A stretch of DNA of 64,000 nucleotides from the NCBI GenBank assembly GCA_022457155.1, contig JAJGOT010000219.1:372501-436500 (forward strand). The letters are read 5' to 3'. The translations under genes were made by a program, and so were the position numbers. The stretch is from Cladopsammia gracilis. Taxonomy: Eukaryota; Cnidaria; Anthozoa; Scleractinia; Dendrophylliidae. The notes beneath the pieces are model-generated. The model was not told the DNA's origin. It ran no database searches and saw only the letters and a list, made by a program, of their open reading frames with translations. Below are positions 52,745 through 62,600 of the stretch, in pieces (position 1 is the stretch's first letter; each line of letters starts with the position of its first letter).

Positions 52745-53640
52745 AATTATAATCCCCCGATACCAACACGCTTCCTAAGGGAAATGTTTGGTCTAATTCT
52801 AAGAGAGAACTCATTCCAGTTCAATAACGATAATTATCTCCAAACACATGAAACCGCCATGGGAACGAAAATGGCAGTATCTTTTGCCAATGTCTTCATG
52901 GCGGAAATCGAAACAAAACTAATTCAACAAAACAGTACCAAGCCACGAGAATGGAAACGTTACATTGATGTCGTATTTTGCCTTTGGGATAGCAATAGAA
53001 ACGACGTGGATCATTTTATTGAACAAGCTAATAGATTCCACCCTACTATTAAATTCACGGCAGAAATATCAGAGAATGAAATTCATTTCCTTGACACAGT
53101 TGTGTTTAAAGGGGAAAGATTCAAAAAAGAATCCATACTGCATATCAAAACCCACTTCAAGCCGTCCGAAACCTTTCAGTATACACATCTCACTTCCTGT
53201 CACCCACCAGGCGTGAAGAGAGGTTTTGTAAAAGGCGAGGCAATCCGACTACTTAGAAAAAACTCTTCAAAAACAACATTTGAAAAGTGCCTTTCTGACT
53301 TCAAACTACGTCTCGAAACAAGAGGCTATCCTAAAACAATGATAGAAAGGTCACTAACAGGGGTCACATTTGCCTCAAGACAGTCGGCACTTCAACAAAA
53401 GATAAAAAACAAAGAGAGGATACTGCCTTTTGTCACTACACACCATCCCGCAGTGAAAAACCTTAAAAAAACAGTGATGGAAAATTGGAGTTTAATACAA
53501 AATCAGCCTTTGCTGAACACAATCTATGAAAAACCTCCGATCATATCATACAAGAGGGGTAAATCCCTTAAAGACACGCTCGTAAGAGCTAAAATCTGAA
53601 GGCTGTAAATGCAACGCAACCACAAAACCACGTGGGGAGT
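52745..53640 (+). pseudogene. Penelope-like reverse transcriptase fragment
   Basis: The ORF continuing to 53599 reads NPPIPTRFLREMFGLILREN, QTHETAMGTKMAVSFANVFM, KRYIDVVFCLWD, IHFLDTVVFKG, HPPGVKRGFVKGEAIRLLR and LVRAKI, the palm-to-thumb part of a Penelope-type polymerase. The catalytic YIDD is changed to YIDV, so it is inactive. After the stop at 53597-53599 a GCKCNATTK stretch resembles the start of the cysteine-containing linker before the endonuclease, but no GIY-YIG domain follows. It is inserted in the 50109-54703 transposon. Confidence 0.88.
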
Positions 53641-54309
53641 CCGCGCAGGCCTGTCTTTATCTATCTATTCAATGAGTAAATAACACAAACTTGTCGAGGT
53701 TTTAGCCCAAAACTTTTTTCACATTATGATGGCGTGATAGCGCGCGCACAGCATATTTTAATTCAATGTAAACAAACCGCTCAAAGGAACAAAAGCAGCT
53801 TTTAAACTCATCTTATCGTTAACTTTCGATAGAAAGGGTCCATGCATTGAATACAGTGTTGTTTATCTGCCAAACTTGACACAGTAATCAAGACTTTTGC
53901 CCCTTCTTTGAAGATAACTTTAAATTTTGGTTTTCTACGCAAGGAACCCATTAAATTGCCGCGGGAAATTTTCAACCAATCACAGGCTGGTTTCTGAGAC
54001 GACAATACGACTTTATATTGACGTCTCAAAAGCAGACAAAACTATCTGAGAATCGTGATACTAGATGGAATGAGACAGCAGTGTGTTTTTCGGCCAGACA
54101 TGCAACATACATATCGGATTTTCCCACGGAAAGAAACCAATTTAAGTCATATACGACGCACGTGGCTTCGTGGCACGTTTGGCACGTTTGGTCAAAAGAA
54201 TACATGCGTTTAAGAATACATGCGTCTAACTGGAAATAGCTGGTAATAATAATAATAATAATAATCATTTGTTGTTTAATTTTATAAAAAAATGCGCTGT
54301 TTTGCCTTA
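53641..54309. other. interior of the 4.6-kb transposon, no clear gene
   Basis: The minus ORFs 53808-54029 and 54026-54334 have no recognised domain. An (AAT)n microsatellite lies at 54244-54264. Confidence 0.45.
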
Positions 54310-54703
54310 GAAAAATGAGAGTTCGAAAATCCAAGATGGCGGATCCAAGATGGCCACCAACAAAATAGCAGGTAGTTAATCCTGACGTTATCGCAGGCTG
54401 CCAGTGTTACCAATTTAGGTCACAGGACTTATTTCATCAAGAGTAAGCTTCTAATAAAGTCAAGTCCTAGTATCTTGAATCGGAGTAAAGATATTCGTAA
54501 AATTTGTTTTTTGCATCTTATTTACATAAATTAGCATAAATTAAGTCATTTAGCAGCGGGAAACATGGGAAGACGTGGTCGAAAAAATTGGCCCCCATCG
54601 GATTCTTATTATTCGACCCAAAATTAGTGCAAAACAGCAAAAAAATTAATTTCGGTACAAAAGTCCTACGGAAGCGTATTTTTGGACATACTGGACCGCA
54701 CTA

Positions 54704-55426
54704 TTACATTCAGCAGTCGGCTTTGCAGCAAGTCAAAGCAATCAAGTCAAGGCAAATTCCACAGCAATTTCTGTGCAGCCGATTTGTCGAATCTTGCTCA
54801 CAATAAAGCTTAAAGTCTTGGAACTTATTGAGCTTAATTAGAAACAAATCTGTCATCGCATGATGAAAAATAGTAGCCTTTTTCTTAAAAAGCGGGGTTT
54901 CCTAAAACATGCTTGTAACTCTTAATCGCTTATCTCATTTGCACTAAAACGGAAAGTCCTGTATAACTTAAAGACGCTTTTATTGACCTACCAACTTACA
55001 GAAATCGGTTAACGCTTACATGTCGAAAATTCGTTTTATAAAAGGGAGCCCCCACGCCATAAATAGCCGGGGGCCACGTTAAACATGCTTGAAATAAATT
55101 AAAACTCCAAAACAATTTTTGGGCCCGAGACAATGCTTAGTTTGAGCAGCGGTAGTTCCATGAAATTTTTAAGTTGATAAGATTCAGCTTCACAGTTTAT
55201 GGGTGGTTTTCACGTTACGTCACGGCGGCCATGTTGGTGCACACCTACAAAAGAATTTTTTATGAACTTCTTTTGTTATGTGCACCAACATGGCCGCCAT
55301 GGCCTTTGTTATTTGAGCCCCACAGGACTGAAGGTCACGTGAGCGAAAACCATCTATATGTTGATCATAAAACTGTCTATTCATCATGCGCTCTTTTTCG
55401 AGCTTAATTATAATAGAACTAAAAAC
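54704..55426. other. no gene seen; short inverted repeat at 55223-55306
   Basis: GGCGGCCATGTTGGTGCACA is mirrored by TGTGCACCAACATGGCCGCC around a short AT loop, with TTACGTCAC just outside. The rest is featureless. Confidence 0.55.
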
Positions 55427-55870
55427 TGCAAAAGACCGCAAACGATAATGCTGTAAACGATACGTAGGAAATACGAAAGACCTACAGCAAGGCTGATCTG
55501 ATTACGCAAAAAAGTAGACTTTGCCAGACACCAATACGACAGAAACCGATAAAGCAGGGTAGCAACCGCGAACAGCTGTTTCGTTCTGTTAGAAGGAAAT
55601 GAAAATGTTATAATTTGCATACTTCATTCATTTATTTCCCGTGTCTGCCACCAATATCATGATTTCATCTGAAGCTTTAAAATAATCTGTATTTCTGCAG
55701 ATCAGCTTCTGTATTGTTATATTGTTATGTTGTCTAACTTTCATTATTTTCAGTTACATTACTTTTCCCTGCCTCGAATAGCGTTTTTGCTAATTTGTAG
55801 GGCAAATACATTTTGCAAAAGACCGCAAACGATAATGCTGTAAACGATACGTAGGAATTACGAAAGACCT
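55427..55870. repeat. 57-bp direct repeats 387 bp apart
   Basis: TGCAAAAGACCGCAAACGAT through CGAAAGACCT occurs at 55427-55483 and 55814-55870 with about two differences. The arrangement could be a solo duplication or the ends of a small element. Confidence 0.75.
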
Positions 55871-56697
55871 AACCAGCCAAAAAAATGAACAAATATAACC
55901 GACAAACAGCGTTTAGCGTTATACTAAATTGGCCTAAATTGGAGTGAGCAAAATTGTTTTTTCCGCGATATTTTTTTCAGAACGTTTACTCTTTTTAAAG
56001 GTCCAATATTTGCTTCGACGTTCGATGAACTTATGAAGGAAAAAAAAGTGAAACGAATGTTGAAACCGTTTGAGCAGGACCGGCTTGTTCAAAGCACGAA
56101 TAAGCTAACCCAGGATTAGCGTCAATTTTGAATCCAGTTAAACAACTCAACAATTGAAAATTTTCCAAAGTTTTCTGCCCTTCAGTTTCGACTTTAACTT
56201 GTCTTCACTACAAGCTATGAATGACCTTTTGAAAACATTTTTAAACAGGGAAATGTAATCCTCGGTTAACTTTTAATCCGAGATTAGCGCTAATCGGCTT
56301 TCGAACAACCGGGCCCAGGTCTTTTAAGAAAAATGAGTTATATGAAGAGGACGTTGACGTTTTTGGATGAAAATCGCCCCAAATTAAACTATGCAACTTT
56401 GTTATATATTTAATGCTTATAGAACACTAAGAGGAAGATATCACGTGAATTAGTGAAGAAGGTGTAAACCATAATAAATTTTTAGGGAGTTTCCCAAGAC
56501 ACAAGGCGCGAAGTGATGGAAGTAATAAAGTTACAAGTTACAAGTTACAATTTTTTCAAGTTGCAATCCGTTTCCATCCCGGCCATCTACAGCCCAAGAC
56601 ACTTATTTTTACTCTTAGTGCATTAGTAGAATAATTTTGAACAAAACAAGACCAATATTTTTGGGTTTTCACTGATATAAATATGTACTTTGGCTTT
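55871..56697. other. no gene seen
   Basis: AT-rich, with no supported ORF. A short ACAAGTT/ACAAGTTAC repeat lies at 56530-56555. Confidence 0.4.
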
Positions 56698-57071
56698 TTA
56701 ACCCTTTAAGCCCTAAGAGTGATCAGAATCAAATTTCTCCTTGTAATATCAATGCCTTATCAGTCAAAAAGGTCATGAGAATTAAGGACATGATCACACA
56801 AGATGAATTCTCTTGATATCTAAACAATTTCTCCCAAATACTTCTATAAGAATGAGTGATCATACTTCTATAAGTATGAGTGATCAGAATCAAATTTCTC
56901 CTTGTAATATCAATGCCTTATCAATAAAAAAGGTCATGAGAATTAAGGATTATGATCACACAAGATGAATTCTCTTGATATCTAAATAATTTCTCCCCAC
57001 TACTTCTATAAGAAATGTATGGGAACAAGAAATGAGAATTTAAATTTTGAAATTGGGGCTTAAAGGGTTAA
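56698..57071. mobile_element. 374-bp TTAA-flanked MITE with an internal direct repeat
   Basis: TTAACCCTTTAAGCCC and GGGCTTAAAGGGTTAA are the ends. Inside, a block of about 130 bp (AGTGATCAGAATCAAATTTC onward) is duplicated at about 56717 and 56878. Non-coding. Confidence 0.85.
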
Positions 57072-57544
57072 ACTAACCGACTAAAAATGGTGGCACAGCC
57101 CCTTTAAATATTGTTGAGACGTGTTGAATAAAAACAGTGGTTTCATTGGGACACATTGATTTTTCGGCACCACAGCATATTAACTTTGAACGTTTGATAC
57201 TTCACTGCCTAAGCTTGGTCGGAAGAGCTGCTTCACACATTTACTAGACTTTCCAAACAAGTAAGTTTGATTGACACTGGAGTTACTATAGCAACGATTC
57301 GGTGACATTATAGGCTAGATGTAGATCTACAAGTCTGCGAATTTTAAAACGACATGTAGATTCGCCTTACTCTCTGTTAATTCGTCCACGACAGTGTATT
57401 CCTGACATGCTATGAGTGAAATGCTATTTTAACTGTATATTATTCCTTGAAAGTTTCATCCAGTTTTCTAATAACGAGTCATATTTGCACTCGTTTTGAT
57501 GCGTATTTGCACTCTAGAATGCTATGTCGAATAATAATTCAGGG
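57072..57544. other. no gene seen
   Basis: Unique AT-rich sequence without repeat or coding signal. Confidence 0.4.
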
Positions 57545-57670
57545 TGAAGTTGTGGAATACGGCTGAGTGTTTTTACGAGTCAGTTTTAATTTTTTTCGAT
57601 TTTTTAGGCGAGAAAAAAAATAAAAACTGACGAGTAAAAATGCCCAGCCGTATGACACAACTTTTCGCTG
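57545..57670. repeat. fold-back inverted repeat
   Basis: GAAGTTGTGGAATACGGCTG, then TTTTTACGAGTCAGTTTT, is mirrored after a 10-bp loop by AAAACTGACGAGTAAAAATG and CCGTATGACACAACTT. The minus ORF 57539-57772 reads across it. Confidence 0.75.
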
Positions 57671-57810
57671 AATAAATTGTTTATTATACGACGGTAATCT
57701 TCTCCTAAAACTAAGTGTTTGAAGAAATAGGCGAGTGGACTGGGACCAAACACAGCACGCAATTACTTTCAATTTAAAAACTAATGCTGCTTATACATGT
57801 AGGGGAACAT

Positions 57811-57905
57811 GTTGGCCAGCAATGAAATAATTTAACACTATGAGATCTTTATCTGTTGTTTGTAAAATAATCGTCTGGATAACTCTACTGACTTTTAAGT
57901 TCTTT
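57811..57905. repeat. dispersed 95-bp repeat, copy 2
   Basis: Partner of 35833-35930, same orientation, about 85-90% alike by eye. Confidence 0.65.
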
Positions 57906-59687
57906 AATAAACACAGGGAAGGGGGCAGTCCGCCTTGAGGCTTTAAAAAAGGAACCCCTCCCCCCCTTTAACATGTCACATGATATCCTTCCTACACCAC
58001 TGTCCTCATCCGAGAACACAGAAATGACTTAGGTATTTGTTTCGGAAGAGTGTGGCAAGAATCTGAGTCTTGAAGTTGGATTCAATGATTGGAAAGCTCA
58101 CAAACAGATGCCTCAGTTGTCTACATACTTTGGATACCCACTACAGTCTGTGTGGGCATAGTGCGTGACCATCCCAATTCAGACGCTCGGGATGCTTGAC
58201 GTGACAAGAGCGTTTATACCCAAGCAGCATTTCGAGCGCATCACCGTCACGTCATAAAATGGCGGCTAAGTCGGCTGCAACGAGCGACTAAATCTGATAA
58301 AAACGCTGGCTACACAACATTCTGTAATAAGAGATCGTGTGAACACACTCGTTGAAATAACAATTCGGTAGGTAACCTTGTTTATCTCGCCCAAGAGAGG
58401 AAAGTTTACTTCAGTTTCAGCACACGTTTGGCAGTGGGAAGAAATCTACTCACGCCAAATAGTTTATCTATCATTTTCTATTTTCCCTTTGCGAACTGAA
58501 ATGAACTGAACCAAATGTCCTCAAAATAAAAGGTTATTTTAATGACACATTTTGCTTTGGAAAATTGTGTTCATTATCATCCTAGCGTCATGCAAGTTTT
58601 CTAAAAAAATATCCATAAAGTGATACCTGCTATTTGAATATTGTTTATCTTATCATAAACACGAATATAATGTATTTACAGTGGGAAATGCGAAATTATG
58701 ACCCTATTCTTTATGTCGGGCTTCTATGCGGCAGCGAATGACGATCCTATTAAGTTGATGTTACTAATCCGTTTTCTATCTTTCCACAGTTCAGAACTAT
58801 TCACTATCACAATTCTGTACATTCCGAGTGTACTGTCAACTAAATAACATTTGATTATTTCATGGTAAAGAAACTTTGTCTTTAACCTTGTGCGTTTTTT
58901 ATCATAATAATTATACGGAGATTTTGTTAAACGCCTTATTATAACGTTATCCTTCCACACGTCTTTGCTTCCGATGCTAAAAAAAGTCAGGAATAAAATT
59001 TGTCTATCATTTAATGCCGTGTCTTTTATCTTTTTCCCTGATAGCTTGTTAGTTAGGGGTAGAACTGGAAACCCATAATTGGATTGAAACGTGTAACGCG
59101 TATTTACCGATTCCGAATATTCATTTTTTTGCTTAGTACCATATTTAGAAACCCCTCGGCCCCTCGAGATAGGAGGCAAGTTGTTCTAGCGAATTGATTG
59201 GTTAATATTTTTATCTTGATTTTCGAAATATGGCTGTAACACCTTCTTCGCAAATTGAATAATCGGAAGCTTGTTTTGAAGCGTACAAGAGACAGTTGCA
59301 CGTTTCAACCCACTTATGGGTTTCTGGTAGAACATATACACCTTAATGTTGTGTTAACTATCCGTTGCAAAGCGGCACGCCTTACCATGAGCACTCTACA
59401 AACTTTTTTACAGGTTAGCCAATCAGAGAGCTTGAATTCAATTGACGGATACGCCTCATCGCAAAGTTGAGAACGATGGATTGTGACATTTGTGCTTCGT
59501 TGTTATCACACGGGTATAAATTCATTCACTTTATTGCATCACACTTATCCGCAGTTACGAAAATGATTTTATGAATTAGCTGGTAATATCGTTTACACTT
59601 GAAAAAAGCTTGTTAAGTGCTCACGGTATCGCACATCGCACTGTAACTATTGTGACAGTTGTTGTATCCTTGTAAGATGGTTGCTGT
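57906..59687. other. 3' flank of the repeat-protein gene; no confident gene
   Basis: A 151-codon minus ORF (58724-59179) contains LPLTNKLSGKK, faintly like the repeat motif TNKLS of the gene at 59688; otherwise it has no known family, and its GT/AG link to that gene is not evident. An inverted pair lies at 59068-59100 and 59292-59325. CGTCACGTCATAAAATGGCG near 58245 resembles a CRE plus Kozak start, but the frame closes after ten codons. Confidence 0.4.
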
Positions 59688-62600
59688 TCAGTGAAATCCT
59701 GCGGGAATAACAAGCCTCCCAGGGGACATGCTATCCACTTTTTTAACTGACTGCTTCCCGTGTGTTTGCCGAACTGCATTTTGTCGGCTGTCAGCTTTAT
59801 TGTTGGCAAGTGGTAATGTTCTGAGCTGTTCGCGTGACAAGGAGTGTGTTACCCACTCCTTAGCATTGCTCTCTTGCACGTTTGGAGAAGAACGTTTCTC
59901 TTGAACGTCTATGGAAAAACTGTGCTGCTTAAAGTCGGGAATAACCACTCTACCCGGTGACACTCTATCACCCTTTGTAGCAACCAGACTCTCTTGTGTT
60001 TGAAAATGGAGCTTATCTGTTGACAGCTTGTTTGTTGAAGAAGGCAATTCGGACCTGAACTCTCCATTCGTACCCTGTTGCGCTAACCACACTTGAGAAT
60101 TCCCTTTCTTGTTCTTAAAAGGAGAAGCAGGTTCTTGCACGTCAATGGAAAATTTGTGGGCACCGTAATCTGGAATAACAATTCGTCCAGGTGACGAACC
60201 AAAGGACATTCTATCTGGTTGCATGCCTTGATTCTGAGCAAACTGCAATTTCTCTTCTTCCCTGAGATTTTCGTGTGTCGTAGTTAACAATGTCCACTGC
60301 TCTGCCTTGCGTTTATTCTCTTCTTGATATTCAGTTACTCCAGTCTCCAGTCTCCCAACGGACGACTCATGCGATGTCTGCGGGCTTTGCCTGTGAAGAA
60401 ATTGAAATTTCTCTGAAGAAAGTTTGTTTGTTGCACGAGTCACTTCCGTTGAAACTTTTTCATCCATAGACGTTCCCCCAACCCACTTAAGGGAATTACG
60501 TTTGTCCATTTTGGAAGGCTCCGAAACATCTTTCATCTCCACGGAGAAGCGATGGTGATCAAAATCACGAACGGCCAATCTCCCCGGTAAAGAATCATCC
60601 AACTGTTGACCTTGATCTCTTTCTTGTTTGTGGACAAATTGCATACTGCCTCCTGAACGTTTGCTTGTAGAAGGTAGCGGTAATGCCCGGAGTTCCTCTT
60701 GCGTCATAGAGTGTGTCATCCACTCTTCGGCGTTAAGTTTCCCCACTTTCGAAGGAGATGAAACTACACGGAGATCAACATAACTACTGTGCTGATGGAA
60801 GCTAGGAACAACTACACGTCCAGGAACTGAGCCATTAGACACTCGCGAATGCTGTGCACCTTCGGTGTTAACAACAATTCTTTTCTCTATTGACGGCATG
60901 TTTGATGACTGAGTCAGTTTGACTCCATGTGCTTCTTCAGAATAATTTGGAAATTTCAATTTCTCTACTGTCAATTTGCTTCTTGAACGGAGTGGTATCG
61001 ATTTCAGATCCTCGTTTGTCATGGAGTGCGTTATCCACTCCTCAGAGTTATGCATCTCCACTTTAGAAGGAGACGACTTTTCTTGAACATCAACAGTAAA
61101 ACTGTGCTGCTTGAAATCGGGAATCAGAAGCCTGCCTGGCGAGATTATATCCGCCTTTGAACCTGGCTCCGTATCTTCTGTTTGCAAAAGTTGCAATTTA
61201 TCGGCTGAGAGCTTGTTCGTTGGAGGAAGCAGTTCTGATCGGAGCTCTTCTTGTTTAATGGTCTGCGTTATCCACTGGTCGGTTTTCAGCTTTTCTACTT
61301 TTGGAGGCGGCGGTTTTTCTTGATTTTCTATGGCATAGCTATGCTGATCAAATGCAGGAATGACCAGCTTGCCTGGTGAAGAGCCGTCAACTTTTGTGGC
61401 AGGCTGTGTTTCTTGTGTTTGGAGAAATTGCACTTGATGTACAGACAGCTTGTTTGTTGGAGGAGGCAGTTCTGATCGGAGCTCGTCTTGTTTAATGGTC
61501 TGTGTTATCCACTCTTCGGCCGCTTTGCGTTTCTCCACCTTTGGAGGGGGCGACAGTTCCTTCACTTGTATGGATGAGCTTTCCTGATTGTAGTCGGGAA
61601 TGACTAGCCTCCCTGGTGACGACACATTCACCTTCTCGACTCTCTGTGTTTCTTGGTTATGAAGAAATTGCACTTTATCTGCTGAGAGCTTGTTGGTTGG
61701 AGGAGGCAGTTCTGATCGGAGCTCTTCTTGTTTAATGGTCTGCGTTATCCACTGTTCGGTTTTCAGCTTTTCTACTTTGGGAGGCGGCGGTTTTTCTTGA
61801 ACTTCTAAGGCATAGCTATGCTGATCAAATGCGGGAATTACCAGCTTGCCTGGTGAAGAGCCGTCAACTTTTGTGGCAGGCTGTGTTTCTTGTGTTTGGA
61901 GAAATTGCACTTGATGTACCGACAGCTTGTTTGTTGGAGGAGGCAGTTCTGATCGGAGCTCCTGAGGTTTCGTTGATTGTGTTATCCACTCTTCGGCCGC
62001 TTTGCGTTTCTCCACCTTTGGAGGGGGCGACAGTTCCTTCACTTGTATGGATGAGCTTTCCTGATTGTAGTCGGGAATGACTAGCCTCCCTGGTGACGAC
62101 ACATTCACCTTCTCGACTCTCTGTGTTTCTTGGTTATGAAGAAATTGCACTTTATCTGCTGAGAGCTTGTTGGTTGGAGGAGGCAGTTCTGATCGGAGCT
62201 CTTCTTGTTTAATGGTCTGCGTTATCCACTGTTCGGTTTTCAGCTTTTCTACTTTGGGAGGCGGCGGTTTTTCGTGAACTTCTAAGGCATAGCTATGCTG
62301 ATCAAATGCGGGAATTACCAGCTTGCCTGGTGAAGAGCCGTCAACTTTTGTGGCAGGCTGTGTTTCTTGTGTTTGGAGAAATTGCACTTGATGTACCGAC
62401 AGCTTGTTTGTTGGAGGAGGCAGTTCTGATCGGAGCTCCTGAGGTTTCGTTGATTGTGTTATCCACTCTTCGGCCGCTTTGCGTTTCTCCACCTTTGGAG
62501 GGGGCGACAGTTCCTTCACTTGTATGGATGAGCTTTCCTGATTGTAGTCGGGAATGACTAGCCTCCCTGGTGACGACACATTCACCTTCTCGACTCTCTG

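Larger units (their letters stand above)
50109..54703. mobile_element. 4.6-kb DNA transposon with about 400-bp terminal inverted repeats
   Basis: The left arm 50109-50480 and right arm 54310-54703 mirror each other: CAGTGCGGT ends, TTTTTTGCTGTTTTGCACTA, GGCCAATTTTTTCGACCACG, TTGGTAACACTGGCAGCCTG and AACTACCTGCTATTTTGTTG. Between them lie a decayed minus-strand ORF (50711-52744) and a Penelope-like insertion. It sits about 270 bp upstream of the proposed receptor start. Confidence 0.8.

Noticed and set aside
58724..59179. 151-residue minus ORF as an extra exon of the repeat protein
   Set aside because: The TNKLSGKK stretch is too short to prove homology and the repeat protein already has a stop at 59688; kept only as a note.
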